Shown here: in pieces, positions 1 to 13,839 of the stretch | Position numbering within the stretch: position 1 is the stretch's first letter | Layout: the number at the start of each line of letters is the position of its first letter | Assembly: GCA_963932465.1 (NCBI GenBank) | Contig: OZ010800.1 | Coordinates: forward strand, 94,600,807-94,664,806 | DNA from: Maratus speciosus | Lineage: Eukaryota > Arthropoda > Arachnida > Araneae > Salticidae | Direction: 5' to 3' | DNA: 64,000 nt | Position numbers and translations under genes: made by a program | The notes under the pieces: model-generated | Told to the model about the DNA's origin: nothing | Database searches by the model: none | Seen by the model: the letters and a program-made list of their open reading frames with translations, nothing else

Positions 1-60
1 GGACAAAAAAATAAAATTATCTCTCTAAATTATTCGCTACAAAAAACTAAAAAGAATACA

Positions 61-1220
61 ATGACTCAACCTAGTGTTGATACGCTGTTGAATTGTATCC
101 CCGTCTATGATGGAAAGAAAGAGTCTAATATTAAATTTTTTGTGAACGAATTCGATAATCTAATTAAACAAACGGAATTAGAGAATGTTTCGAAACTTGC
201 GCTCTTAAAGACAAAGTTAGTCGGTAGTGCTAGAGATAAATTAGCTAATGAAGAAAATCTTAATACAGAAAAAGACTATGGTAAGTTTAAGGAAAAATTA
301 ATCGATACTTTTTCTACTAAAACAAGTTTTTCTGCGGCTCAAAGCAATTTTTTTTCTCTTAGGCAAACCTGCGCAGGCTATCGCTGATTTTATCAGTGAA
401 TTCAATGCGGCTGCAAAACTTTACCTAGATAAAAGTGGCCAAAATATTGACAACGGTAATGGTAGTTTATTTGAAATGATAAAATTCACAAGATTTTTAG
501 AATCAGTTAGGGCAGAATGAAGTTTGGACATTCGAAGAATGGCGCCGAAAAATTTCAACGACGCATGTAAATTTGCGAAACAAATGGAAGATGCATACAA
601 TCAAGTTGCATCATAGGAAATTAATTCGATTACAAAAACCTCCACTGAGGAAAATTTGGACAAATTGTTAAAATTAAATATGGAAAGCGCGGAGCAAATT
701 AAAATTTTGACTTCCGAAATAAACAATTTGAAAGTTAAAACAAAAGACACTGCACTAAGCAGATGGTGCGAATTATGTAAAAAAAAATGCGCATACTTTA
801 GAATCGTGCTGGTACAAAAATGATAATAAAAATACATATAAGGGTAGCAGAGATTTCGCAGGTCGGCATTTTAATAAAAGGTACTCTTATAATGGACAGT
901 ATCAACCGAGAGCGAATTTTAATCCTAGATTTGTTAACCCAAACCAGCAATTGCATTTTCAATCTTATGCACCCATAGGTGGTTACTATGGATATTCTCC
1001 ATATCCCCCACCCCCCACCAAATTACTTCCCTCAGCATGTGCCATATAGGAATAGTCAACCTCAGAGTCATGCCAGTTATTATCCAAATGAGGATAAAAA
1101 TGAGAATTTAAAAAAGAATGCTCAAAAGTATCCAAAAAGTATAATAAAAAGGGTAAAACTGATGATCAAAAGGACAAGTAAGGGATATGAATTGGTATTA
1201 AAAATAAAACAAAATACATA
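61..1220 (+). pseudogene. gag: Gag-like gene, unit 1, broken
   Basis: Same gene as at 7560-8812, about 98% alike by eye. The window opens inside its N-terminal part; the ATG at 61 matches the internal ATG at 7689 of the other unit. Breaks: a 2-base loss in the run near 364 that shifts the frame, TGA at 518-520, TAG at 614-616, a nine-A run at 779-787 that shifts the frame inside the zinc knuckle, and one more lost A in the basic tail. The last three-quarters can be followed only by homology to the second unit. Non-functional as a full-length Gag. Confidence 0.75.
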
Positions 1221-4200
1221 ATTAATCGAATTTCAAAATTTCAAAATTTTCAAAATTTAAAAATAATTTTTTCTCTTTTAGGTATAAAAATTGAAACAAA
1301 ATTAATAACTTGCCTTTTTAAAATTCAAAATAATAATAAGAAAGGATAGGAACATGGGAACGCCAATTTGTCTCAGGGTTACAATATTGAGCAAATGTGC
1401 AGGGCGCACCCGAAAACATACTTATAAAATTATGTAATGTGCTTCACAAGACTTCACTGGAACAGTGAAATATTTCTCTCCAGGCAAAAGTTATATATTT
1501 TTTTTTTCCTTTCGAATATGAATTAGAAAATATAAAATCTTAACAAAGCCAAATAACATTAAAACTTAATTAATTTAATAGTAAATAATGTTGCAGTATT
1601 TTTCAAAAAAAAAAAAAAAAGAGAATTTTTTCTGTCTTCTATAAGGGTAGCCTTTGCTAATAGCCTTACAATTTAGATGACAGAATTTCAGAATTACTCT
1701 TTAAAATGAGTAGGTGTAAGCTATAGGTTCAGGGTAGTTAGAACAGCTGTATAGCATACTCATATATATATATATATATTTTTCTTATATAAATATATGG
1801 TTGACAAGGAATAAATTATTAGTGCACTCTATATTAGGATAGCGGTCAACTATAAGCCTAAATATAATAAAATATACAAAAAGTGCTAAGATTTATTCCG
1901 GTAGTTCAATTACAACTTATATGCTAAAGTCTAGAATTTAGACAGCAGGGATAAGTTTTATGAATAAAAGTGTTATAAAAAAAATAATTAAAAAAAAAAA
2001 AAAAAAGATTTTGGTGTAGCACATTGTTTAAAAAAAAAAAATAAACATATATATGTATAACAATGGACAAGGCAAGTTATTTCAATATGATTGCACACAA
2101 AATTATAGTAAAAAAATTACACAAATAATTAATTGAAGTAAAATTAAAATTTTCTCACCAAAGGCTTTCTGTATAGGGTGCAATTTTGGCCTACGGCTGG
2201 GTATGCACCAACACCAACAAAATTTTTGTAGAAAATTTATCAATTCATCAAGGTAAATCAAGGTCATCACTTAGTTATAAATTTCAGGATTCTTGGCTGA
2301 AAAAGGAATCGAAGAAAAAATTAAGTATGGTATAATTACTAGATGTTATGCTCAGAAACAATAAAATTAGTAATATTATATTGTAAAAAGCAGCATTTTG
2401 AGTTTTATTTAGGAAAACTTTTGATTTTTAGGTTTTACACATTTATGGAGTGTCTAGCTCAGTGTATAGTTCCTAGATTTAATAAAAAAAAATAATAAAT
2501 AAAAATATAAGTTGGTGTTGTTTTCAAAATAAATAACAAAAGGTATAGCAATTAGCATTTACAGTTAAAATTTATGGAATTTTCAGCAAAATTAATATTA
2601 GACAAACATAGTTTATATTATATTTAGCTTGATAAGCTAATTTACTTTTATTAACGGTATTCAATTAGAATTAAAGTAGGCTTAAATCCAAGTTAAATTA
2701 ATTAATAACATTGTTATAGTGTAAAATTTTATGTAAGACTATTATATTTTTATTGTATGTATAAAAATATGCAAATTTAATAATTAATAAAATGTATTAG
2801 CAAAATTATTTAATTTAAATATTAAATGACATCTTGCTGAAATCAGCTAGAAATTAGATTTTTTTTTTAAATAAAATAATTTATAAATTTATGTTAGTTT
2901 AGAATTTAAGCATTTTTTTTTCTTCTCTTTACTTTCCCTTAGAATTAAATGCAATTCTAAATTAAACACATATAAATATACATAGGATTGATAAATTTGA
3001 GTGTGTGAGTTCATAAATTTTTTTTTACATAATTTGGCCAATTTAACATAAGAAAACAAAATTCATAAATAAATATATTTATATATATTGGCCTTATTTT
3101 TTATTAAAATAGGTAGTATGGCTTATAGGTAGCATGGCTTAATAAATTTATTTACTTAATTTTTTTATAGTACGTACAGTAATTATTTTAAAAACTTGAT
3201 CTATAAAAAAATTGGATGTGGTTGTTTGTGAGTATACAAAGATTTTTTCTGCTGGCAGAAGTTCTTTGGTCCGGCCGGGTACTCATAGATGGCTGCACAC
3301 GATGTTACGTAGTAATTATCATTTGCTTTTGTTTTTTTTCAAATTATACAAGTGTATTAAGTACATTTTTTTTATAATTAAATAATAATTATTAATGTTT
3401 GATTAATAATAATAATTTATTATCTTTTATTTTTAAACATATCATTAAATTTTAGACAGTAGAATTCACATACGGAATGTTAATGATAAATTAATTTTTG
3501 AATAAATAAATTTTTTTTTCATTCAGTAAATAAATAAATATGAAAATTTAACAATCTTTTAAGATAGAATTGTTGGCTAAATAAATAATAATTAAAGACA
3601 AAAAAAAATTGTTCTCTTCTTCGTCAATGGTATTTTCTGACAACACTATTTAATAGTATTAAATGAAGGTGCATTTTTAAGGTCAGCGTAATGCATATTT
3701 TGCATTTTGAGAGGCTGTAGAAGTCATTTTTCCGTGTTGTTTACATTTTAATAGTAAACAATATCATGAATCAAAATTTGTGTTTGTTAGAAAGGTCTAA
3801 AAATATACAATGTAATCAGTTAAAGAAAATTATATGCATTTTTTTTTAAATCCTGAAAGGCAATTTGGTTTAGATTTGAACCTGACAGCATAAAAAGCCA
3901 CGCTCGCTTCAGTTGCAGTATGAGGCAGGAGAATTCAAATGCTAGAATCGCCATTTTCCCCTACAAAATAATAAAAAAAGCAGAAGGTTTACATTAGATA
4001 TGATACAAATACATACACTGTTTATGCATAGATTATGTTAAAAATTACATACAGGCATGCACAGTTAGTTAAGAAGAAAGTATATCAAGAAATTATACTA
4101 ATTAATAAGGTAATTACAAGCATGAAATGGTTTTAAATACATACTTTTGGAAGTCGTAAAATTGGGTCACAGCACAAACCACCTCGCAGAAAGTGATTAG

Positions 4201-5246
4201 TAGCTTGACCAACCCCCACTTTTCGGGAGGATCGGGGACGGTCAAAAACTGGTTTTATTCGCTTCTCCTTCTCTCCTTTTTTTTCTCTACCCTGTTTTGA
4301 AAGTTGGAGAACATTACGTAATGATATATTAAAGGAGATGAAATAGCTTGTATATGTTGACGTATCATACATGTTAGAAGTAACAAATAAATAAATAAAA
4401 TAATGTAACCAGTTTGTATACAATATTTTTCTGATTATAATTTGAATACATCAGATTAATTATGTGAAAAATAACATGTCATACGACAAGCATTGTATTT
4501 ACTTTTATTCAGTATAAAATGTGTTTTAAATGAAACACTGTGTCATAAGGTTATATGTGATGAAATAATATGTCAAATGTGTATGTCATTATTTTTCTTG
4601 TAATTAGGTTTATTTCGGCATATTATTTTCATACAAAATTATAGCTTTGAATGTATTTTGGGCACTTAAAACTGTAAAGTTACAAAATTATTAAACATGT
4701 GTGTGGTAAAAAAAAAAAAAGGCTCCGAGAAAGACGTCAGATTTTCAGTACAGAGGTCTTCTATAAATGTGAATGTCAACAGACAACTATGCTATCATGT
4801 GTTGAACTTTCTGTTATGAAAAATAGAAGAACTTCTTATAAAATATACCAGAACCATTGATAATTGAACTTTACAGACTTAGTTCAAAAACTGTGTAGAT
4901 ACACAGTCATATGGACACGTACATTCTTTTATGCTTTACAAAAAATAAAAATAAAACCAGCAATCAGTTTTTATTTTTTTTTTTCTGACCACCGGGAGAG
5001 ATGCTGGGCAACATATAACAATGATATGTTCCCGCACCATGTTGGTTAAATCAAAGTAAAATTGCGTAATTTGTTATTTCTGTTTGTATAAATATTTTTT
5101 TATAAAATATAATTATGAGTGTAAAATTATAATGTTTATATATTTAAGTAAAATAGGAGTGTAGGTTCATACAATAATTATTAAGTTGATTTTAAATATT
5201 AAATATATATTTTTAAAAATTGTTGTATTGTAAAATGAATGTATAA
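1221..5246. other. Long non-coding 3' region of the retroelement, unit 1
   Basis: About 4 kb after the Gag gene. It is full of A and T runs and (TA)n, and has no frame of recognisable protein. The minus-strand frame at 4133-4423 (96 codons) recurs in the second unit, but the units are so alike that this says nothing about selection. A pol gene of a Ty3/gypsy element would need about 3 kb and should have left motifs here; none is visible. Confidence 0.5.
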
Positions 5247-6069
5247 TGTTGAATAGAGTTCGGATCTCAGATAACAACAATAGCCAGACGCCATGGTGTC
5301 GTGTTATGACAAGCCAATGGAAAGTGGTGTATAATTAGAAATCGTAAAATAATAAAAACGTTGGAAGAAATTTATGGCCTTAATAAAAGTGTTGGGATAA
5401 ATTTATGGCTTTTCAGACCACCCAAACTTTAAGGCAGATAATAATATTAAAGTACATGTAAGGGGCCATTTGCAGACTGTTAGCTAATAGGCCTATCGAA
5501 GGATAATGCAAAATCTTCTCACATCCAATAAGAGTGGACTAGACAAAATAGTTCCACCCACTGCAGAAGTTGGGGTGCCAGAGGAATAAGGTTTGAAAAA
5601 GAGAGTCTGAAAAAAGATGTAGAGGACACAGGAGCTCTCCTGAAAGCCCGTGCAATGAATCCTGAAAGCCCTAGTAATGCCCAGGCGAGATGTACATATC
5701 GGAGTGAGCCTAAGTAAGCCTAATTGAGGATGTCTTCCTGATGTACATATCGGAGTGAGCCTAAGCAAGCCTAATTGAGGATGTCTTCCTGATGTTAAAA
5801 TAAAGTGGATTGTTCTACAGAGGTCCGTAGCTATGCATCCTGCCATCCCGATATCGCCGCTCTGATAAGAAGCGAATTCCTGATGACATAAGGATTTGAT
5901 CCTTAGCAACGCGACAACTCTGAATTTGATGAATAAAGGCCACCATCCCGTATATAAAAAAAAGGTACTTCCTTAAACTTTTTTCTGTTACCACTTAAAA
6001 TCATATGAAAAATTATAAATATACTTTTCTGATATGTTATGGTAGAGAGTAATCTGAGATCCGACAACA
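5247..6069 (+). repeat. Candidate LTR of the Gag element (unit 1)
   Basis: The segment begins TGTTG and ends CAACA and carries an imperfect inverted pair near its ends (TCGGATCTCAGAT against ATCTGAGATCCGA). A TATA-like box at 5951-5957 lies about 115 bases before the right end and AATAAA lies at about 5932, a layout fitting U3-R-U5. It also holds two direct copies of a 51-base unit at 5691-5793. A matching copy sits at 13017-13839. A tRNA-type primer site (TGG just after the end) is not seen. The alternative is an old non-autonomous TIR transposon already in the unit before duplication. The open minus frame here (5493-5909) is probably accidental. Confidence 0.45.
5951..5960 (+). promoter_or_regulatory. 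TATA-like box in candidate LTR
   Basis: TATATAAAAA follows a GC-richer stretch (CACCATCCCG). The same site is at 13721-13730 in the second copy. It is placed as expected for the U3/R border of an LTR. Confidence 0.35.
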
Positions 6070-7559
6070 CCAATAATTAAATATAATTAAGGTAATTTAA
6101 AAATGAAAGAGAATTATTTTGTTAGCAAAAAGAAAAATATATAATAATAAGATTAAATGAAAATATGTTTTTTTTTTTTTTAAGATTAAATATACTTAAA
6201 ATAATGAGAAGCAAACAAAGGTATTGCTTTCTTTTTTTTTAAATAATATTATCTATTTCTGTATATAGTGGTGTTGAATGTAAATAAAATATTTAATCAA
6301 GTTTTAAAAAGTTTCTGTAATTATTTAATTGATAATGTTTAAGGTGTGTCAATTTATTTTTACAGCTTAAATTTTAGTTTAATTCATAAGTGGAAGAGTT
6401 CGTCTAAATAATTCACAACGCAAACTCTTAATTTTATTCGTAATTATTTAAAATTTAATAATTACATTTAGACGCGAATTATAATTTAATTTTATTAATG
6501 CTTCGCGTTGCTCTTCTACTAGAATTATGTAATTACGATCACTTATGTTATTTGAATTTATCTAAGGTATATTAAATTATATACCAATTTACTATGAGGT
6601 TGCTCGGTTGATTTGGACCAATTAACAATTTTGGATGTAAATTAATTGGAAAATAAACAGGTGTAATTATCTGTCCAGCATCCCCCCCCCCTTCATAGTA
6701 AAATGGTGCTATGACTCAGGAACGTTCATCTGAGGTCATTAGAAATAATAATAATAATAATAATAATAAAGGAAAATAAATTTAAGTATTATTTTAATGT
6801 CACAATTTTAAAGATATTGTAGGTATGTAAGTTTAATTGATTAAAATTTTATTAAAATTAATTTTATTATTGTAACAATAATGACACACATATAATAATT
6901 TTATATAAATAAAATGAATAATATATGTTAAAAAAAAGGAAATAAAAAAAATAATTCTGGGATTTATAATAGGTAAATTTAGGAATTACAATTTTTTTTT
7001 TTTTTTCTTTTTTTTTTTTTTTTATCTCTTTTCTTTTTTGGTTGGATCTCAGTTACCATTGAGAAATAATGGCATTCACATCACGGATGACACATTTGTA
7101 AAAATAATTTTTTTTATATATACTGTATAAATAATAATAATAAGAATAATAAGTAAAATTTGATAATATGTCTGGTATAAAAATGATTGAAATGTCAATA
7201 GATCATGATTTTTGAAATTGTATCACCTTGATACAAAGAAAATTTATGAGTCGTACTATGAAGTAGTAGTACAATATTTATATATATATAAAAAAAGATT
7301 GTTGTTTCTGTAGAAAAAGACAGATATTCTTCTGTTAAAGGAAATTATGTTGTTTTTTATATATACGTGTATTATAAACATTTTAGGGGTATTTATGTGT
7401 GTAAAAGAATAATCTACAAAACAACTTCATCTCCTAAGAAATTTTTTTAAATTTTAGTGCTGTTGTTTTTATGTATTTATGCAATTTAGAATATTTTCAT
7501 ACATATGTTGTAATATAGAGAAAAAAGTATGATAAACAGAAATATTCTGTTAAAAGGTT
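6070..7559. other. Leader between candidate LTR and Gag gene
   Basis: About 1.5 kb without coding capacity. It contains a poly-C run (6683-6691), an (AAT)n tract (6747-6770) and long poly-T (6992-7023). A third copy of the GGATCTCAG motif lies at about 7044. Only its first 611 bases recur after the second candidate LTR (13840-14455). Confidence 0.4.
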
Positions 7560-8812
7560 ATGCCCAACAATAAGCGAAAATTTAAAAGGAGAAGTGTAGA
7601 TTTAAATACCTCTGGAGTTAAAACCAGAGGACAAAAAAATAAAATTATCTCTCTAAATTATTCGCTACAAAAAACTAAAAATAATACAATGACTCAACCT
7701 AGTGTTGATACGCTGTTGAATTGTATCCCCGTCTATGATGGAAAGAAAGAGTCTAATATTAAATTTTTTGTCAACGAATTCGATAATCTAATTAAACAAA
7801 CGGAATTAGAGAATGTTTCGAAACTTGCGCTCTTAAAGACAAAGTTAGTCGGTAGTGCTAGAGATAAATTAGCTAATGAAGAAAATCTTAATACAGAAAA
7901 AAAATTTGGTAAATTTAAGGAAAAATTAATCGATACTTTTTCTACTAAAACAAGTTTTTCTGCGGCTCAAAGCAATTTTTTTTCTCTTAGGCAAAAACCT
8001 GCGCAGGCTATCGCTGATTTTATCAGTGAATTCAATGCGGCTGCAAAACTTTACCTAGATAAAAGTGGCCAAAATATTGACAACGGTAATGGTAGTTTAT
8101 TTGAAATGATAAAATTCACAAGATTTTTAGAATCAGTTAGGGCAGATTTAAGTTTGGACATTCGAAGAATGGCGCCGAAAAATTTCAACGACGCATGTAA
8201 ATTTGCGAAACAAATGGAAGATGCATACAATCAAGTTGCATCAAAGGAAATTAATTCGATTACAAAAACCTCCACTGAGGAAAATTTGGACAAATTGTTA
8301 AAATTAAATATGGAAAGCGCGGAGCAAATTAAAATTTTGACTTCCGAAATAAACAATTTGAAAGTTAAAACAAAAGACACTGCATCAAGCAGATGGTGCG
8401 AATTATGTAAAAAAAAATTCGCATACTTTAGAATCGTGCTGGTACAAAAATGATAATAAAAATACATATAAGGTTAGCAGAGATTTCGCAGGTCGGCATT
8501 TTAATAAAAGGTACTCTTATAATGGACAGTATCAACCGAGAGCGAATTTTAATCCTAGATTTGTTAACCCAAACCAGCAATTGCATTTTCAATCTTATGC
8601 ACTCATAGGTGGTTACTATGGATATTCTCCATATCCCCCACCCCCCACCAAATTACTTCCCTCAGCATGTGCCATATAGGAATAGTCAACCTCAGAGTCA
8701 TGCCAGTTATTATCCAAATGAGGATAAAAATGAGAATTTAAAAGAGAATGCTCAAAAGTATCCAAAAAAGTATAATAAAAAGGGTAAAACTGATGATCAA
8801 AAGGACAAGTAA
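7560..8812 (+). pseudogene. gag: Gag-like protein of a Ty3/gypsy-type element, unit 2
   Basis: The first frame (7560-8453) gives 297 residues: a basic N terminus (residues 1-40), then a retrotransposon Gag/capsid-like region (about 60-235) with the pattern of a helical Gag (FDNLI, LVGSARDKL, FSLRQKPAQAIADFISEF). A CCHC knuckle (C-x2-C-x4-H-x4-C) follows at about 8400-8440, but only after a +1 shift at a nine-A run (8409-8417). A second shift at the C runs near 8640 is needed to reach the P/Q/N/Y-rich basic tail that ends at 8812. Both shifts are shared with unit 1, so they predate the duplication. The knuckle supports RNA binding in virus-like particles. Start: ATG 7560, or internal ATG 7689. 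No pol follows. Confidence 0.75.
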
Positions 8813-11800
8813 GGGATATGAATTGGTATTAAAAATAAAACAAAATACATAATTAATCGAATTTCAAAATTTCAAAATTTTCAAAATTTAAAAATAAATT
8901 TTTCTCTTTTAGGTATAAAAATTGAAACAAAATTAATAACTTGCCTTTTTAAAATTCAAAATAATAATAAGAAAGGATAGGAACATGGGAACGCCAATTT
9001 GTCTCAGGGTTACAATATTGAGCAAATGTGCAGGGCGCACCCGAAAACATACTTATAAAATTATGTAATGTGCTTCACAAGACTTCACTGGAGCAGTGAA
9101 ATATTTCTCTCCAGGCAAAAGTTATATATTTTTTTTTTCCTTTCGAATATGAATTAGAAAATATAAAATCTTAACAAAGCCAAATAACATTAAAACTTAA
9201 TTAATTTAATAGTGAATAATGTTGCAGTATTTTTCAAAAAAAAAAAAAAGAGAATTTTTTCTGTCTTCTATAAGGGTAGCCTTTGCTAATAGCCTTACAA
9301 TTTAGATGACAGAATTTCAGAATTACTCTTTAAAATGAGTAGGTGTAAGCTATAGGTTCAGGGTAGTTAGAACAGCTGTATAGCATACTCATATATATAT
9401 ATTTTTTTTTTTCTTATATAAATATATGGTTGACAAGGAATAAATTATTAGTGCACTCTATATTAGGATAGCGGTCAACTATAAGCCTAAATATAATAAA
9501 ATATACAAAAAGTGCTAAGATTTATTCCGGTAGTTCAATTACAACTTATATGCTAAAGTCTAGAATTTAGACAGCAGGGATAAGTTTTATGAATAAAAGT
9601 GTTATAAAAAAAATAATTAAAAAAAAAAAAAAAAAGATTTTGGTGTAGCACATTGTTTAAAAAAAAAAAAAAACATATATATGTATAACAATGGACAAGG
9701 CAAGTTATTTCAATATGATTGCACACAAAATTATAGTAAAAAAATTACACAAATAATTAATTGAAGTAAAATTAAAATTTTCTCACCAAAGGCTTTCTGT
9801 ATAGGGTGCAATTTTGGCCTACGGCTGGGTATGCACCAACACCAACAAAATTTTTGTAGAAAATTTATCAATTCATCAAGGTAAATCAAGGTCATCACTT
9901 AGTTATAAATTTCAGGATTCTTGGCTGAAAAAGGAATCGAAGAAAAAATTAAGTATGGTATAATTACTAGATGTTATGCTCAGAAACAATAAAATTAGTA
10001 ATATTATATTGTAAAAAGCAGCATTTTGAGTTTTATTTAGGAAAACTTTTGATTTTTAGGTTTTACACATTTATGGAGTGTCTAGCTCAGTGTATAGTTC
10101 CTAGATTTAATAAAAAAAAATAAATAAAAATATAAGTTGGTGTTGTTTTCAAAATAAATAACAAAAGGTATAGCAATTAGCATTTACAGTTAAAATTTAT
10201 GGAATTTTCAGCAAAATTAACATTAGACAAACATAGTTTATATTATATTTAGCTTGATAAGCTAATTTACTTTTATTAACGGTATTCAATTAGAATTAAA
10301 GTAGGCTTAAATCCAAGTTAAATTAATTAATAACATTGTTATAGTGTAAAATTTTATGTAAGACTATTATATTTTTATTGTATATATAAAAATATGCAAA
10401 TTTAATAATTAATAAAATGTATTAGCAAAATTATTTAATTTAAATATTAAATGACATCTTGCTGAAATCAGCTAGAAATTAGATTTTTTTTAAAATAAAA
10501 TATTTTATAAATTTATGTTAGTTTAGAATTTAAGCATTTTTTTTTCTTCTCTTTACTTTCCCTTAGAATTAAATGCAATTCTAAAAAAAAACACATATAA
10601 ATATACATAGGATTGATAAATTTGAGTGTGTGAGTTCATAAAATTTTTTTTACATAATTTGGCCAATTTAACATAAGAAAACAAAATTCATAAATAAATA
10701 TATTTATATATATTGGCCTTATTTAATTAAAATAGGTAGTATGGCTTAATAAATTTATTTACTTAATTTTTTTATAGTACGTACAGTAATTATTTTAAAA
10801 ACTTGATCTATAAAAAAATTGGATGTGGTTGTTTGTGAGTATACAAAGATTTTTTCTGCTGGCAGAAGTTCTTTGGTCCGGCCGGGTACTCGTAGATGGC
10901 TGCACACGATGTTACGTAGTAATTATCATTTGCTTTTGTTTTTTTTTCAAATTATACAAGTGTATTAAGTACATTTTTTTTATAATTAAATAATAATTAT
11001 TAATGTTTGATTAATAATAATAATTTATTATCTTTTATTTTTAAACATATCATTAAATTTTAGACAGTAGAATTCACATACGGAATGTTAATGATAAATT
11101 AATTTTTGAATAAATAAATTTTTATTTCATTCAGTAAATAAATAAATATGAAAATTTAACAATCTTTTAAGATAGAATTGTTGGCTAAATAAATAATAAT
11201 TAAAGACAAAAAAAAATTGTTCTCTTCTTCGTCAATGGTATTTTCTGACAACACTATTTAATAGTATTAAATGAAGGTGCATTTTTAAGGTCAGCGTAAT
11301 GCATATTTTGCATTTTGAGAGGCTGTAGAAATCATTTTTCCGTGTTGTTTACATTTTAATAGTAAACAATATCATGAATCAAAATTTGTGTTTGTTAGAA
11401 AGGTCTAAAAATATACAATGTAATCAGTTAAAGAAAATTATATGCATTTTTTTTTAAATCCTGAAAGGCAATTTGGTTTAGATTTGAACCTGACAGCATA
11501 AAAAGACACGCTCGCTTCAGTTGCAGTATGAGGCAGGAGAATTCAAATGCTAGAATCGCCATTTTCCCCTACAAAATAATAAAAAAAGCAGAAGGTTTAC
11601 ATTAGATATGATACAAATACATACACTGTTTATGCATAGATTATGTTAAAAATTACATACAGGCATGCACAGTTAGTTAAGAAGAAAGTATATCAAAAAA
11701 TTATACTAATTAATAAGGTAATTACAAGCATGAAATGGTTTTAAATACATACTTTTGGAAGTCGTAAAATTGGGTCACAGCACAAACCACCTCGCAGAAA

Positions 11801-13016
11801 GTGATTAGTAGCTTGACCAACCCCCACTTTTCGGGAGGATCGGGGACGGTCAAAAACTGGTTTTATTCGCTTCTCCTTCTCTCCTTTTTTTTCTCTACCC
11901 TGTTTTGAAAGTTGGAGAACATTACGTAATGATATATTAAAGGAGATGAAATAGCTTGTATATGTTGACGTATCATACATGTTAGAAGTAACAAATAAAT
12001 AAATAAAATAATGTAACCAGTTTGTATACAATATTTTTCTGATTATAATTTGAATACATCAGATTAATTATGTGAAAAATAACATGTCATACGACAAGCA
12101 TTGTATTTACTTTTATTCAGTATAAAATGTGTTTTAAATGAAACACTGTGTCATAAGGTTATATGTGATGAAATAATATGTCAAATGTGTATGTCATTAT
12201 TTTTCTTGTAATTAGGTTTATTTCGGCATATTAGTTTCATACAAAATTATAGCTTTGAATGTATTTTGGGCACTTAAAACTGTAAAGTTACAAAATTATT
12301 AAACATGTGTGTGGTAAAAAAAAGGCTCCGAGAAAGACGTCAGATTTTCAGTACAGAGGTCTTCTATAAATGTGAATGTCAACAGACAACTATGCTATCA
12401 TGTGTTGAACTTTCTGTTATGAAAAATAGAAGAACTTCTTATAAAATATACCAGAACCATTGATAATTGAACTTTACAGATTTAGTTCAAAAACTGTGTA
12501 GATACACAGTCATATGGACACGTACATTCTTTTATGCTTTACAAAAAATAAAAATAAAACCAGCAATCAGTTTTTATTTTTTTTTTCTGACCACCGGGAG
12601 AGATGCTGGGCAACATATAACAATGATATGTTCCCGCACCATGTTGGTTAAATCAAAGTAAAATTGCGTAATTTGTTATTTCTGTTTGTATAAATATTTT
12701 TTTATAAAATATAATTATGAGTGTAAAATTATAATGTTTATATATTTAAGTAAAATAGGAGTGTAAGTTCATACAAAAATTATTAAGTTGATTTTAAATA
12801 TTAAATATATATTTTTAAAAATTGTTGTATTGTAAAATGAATGTATAATGTTGAATAGATTTCGGATCTCAGATAACAACAATAACCAGACGCCATGGTG
12901 TCGTTTTATGACAAGCCAATGGAAAGTGGTGTAAGTTCATACAAAAATTATTAAGTTGATTTTAAATATTAAATATATATTTTTAAAAATTGTTGTATTG
13001 TAAAATGAATGTATAA
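8813..13016. other. Long non-coding 3' region of the retroelement, unit 2
   Basis: Matches 1221-5246 with a few homopolymer changes. No coding region is recognised. The frames at 11741-12031 (minus) and 12467-12661 (plus) are short and low in information. Confidence 0.5.
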
Positions 13017-13096
13017 TGTTGAATAGAGTTCGGATCTCAGATAACAACAATAGCCAGACGCCATGGTGTCGTTTTATGACAAGCCAATGGAAAGTG
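12761..13096 (+). repeat. 168-bp tandem duplication across the left LTR edge
   Basis: 12761-12928 is repeated head-to-tail as 12929-13096 with two or three differences. Unit 1 has only a single copy at about 5159. The duplication arose after the units separated and doubles the start of the candidate LTR. Confidence 0.85.
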
Positions 13097-13839
13097 GTGT
13101 ATAATTAGAAATCGTAAAATAATAAAAACGTTGGAAGAAATTTATGGCCTTAATAAAAGTGTTGGGATAAATTTATGGCTTTTCAGACCACCCAAACTTT
13201 AAGGCAGATAATAATATTAAAGTACATGTAAGGGGCCATTTGCAGACTGTTAGCTAATAGGCCTATCGAAGGATAATGCAAAATCTTCTCACATCCAATA
13301 AGAGTGGACTAGACAAAATAGTTCCACCCACTGCAGAAGTTGGTGTGCCAGAGGAATAAGGTTTGAAAAAGAGAGTCTGAAAAAAGATGTAGAGGACGCA
13401 GGAGCTCTCCTGAAAGCCCGTGCAATGAATCCTGAAAGCCCTAGTAATGCCCAGGCGAGATGTACATATCGGAGTGAGCCTAAGCAAGCCTAATTTAGGA
13501 TGTCTTCCTGATGTACATATCGGAGTGAGCCTAAGCAAGCCTAATTGAGGATGTCTTCCTGATGTTAAAATAAAGTGGATTGTTCTACAGAGGTCCGTAG
13601 CTATGCATCCTGCCATCCCGATATCGCCGCTCTGATAAGAAGCGAATTCCTGATGACATAAGGATTTGATCCTTAGCAACGCGACAACTCTGAATTTGAT
13701 GAATAAAGGCCACCATCCCGTATATAAAAAAAAGGTACTTCCTTAAACTTTTTTCTGTTACCACTTAAAATCATATGAAAAATTATAAATATACTTTTCT
13801 GATATGTTATGGTAGAGAGTAATCTGAGATCCGACAACA
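13017..13839 (+). repeat. Candidate LTR of the Gag element (unit 2)
   Basis: Near-identical to 5247-6069, with the same TGTTG start, CAACA end, TATA-like box and internal 51-base pair of repeats. It is followed by 616 bases of leader, the beginning of a third unit that is cut off at 14455. Confidence 0.45.

Noticed and set aside
4133..4423. 96-codon minus-strand frame, repeated at 11741-12031
   Set aside because: Identity follows from recent duplication of the whole unit; no domain and no evidence of selection.
5493..5909. 138-codon minus-strand frame with an internal 17-residue repeat
   Set aside because: The repeat reflects a DNA-level duplication within the candidate LTR; no protein family recognised.
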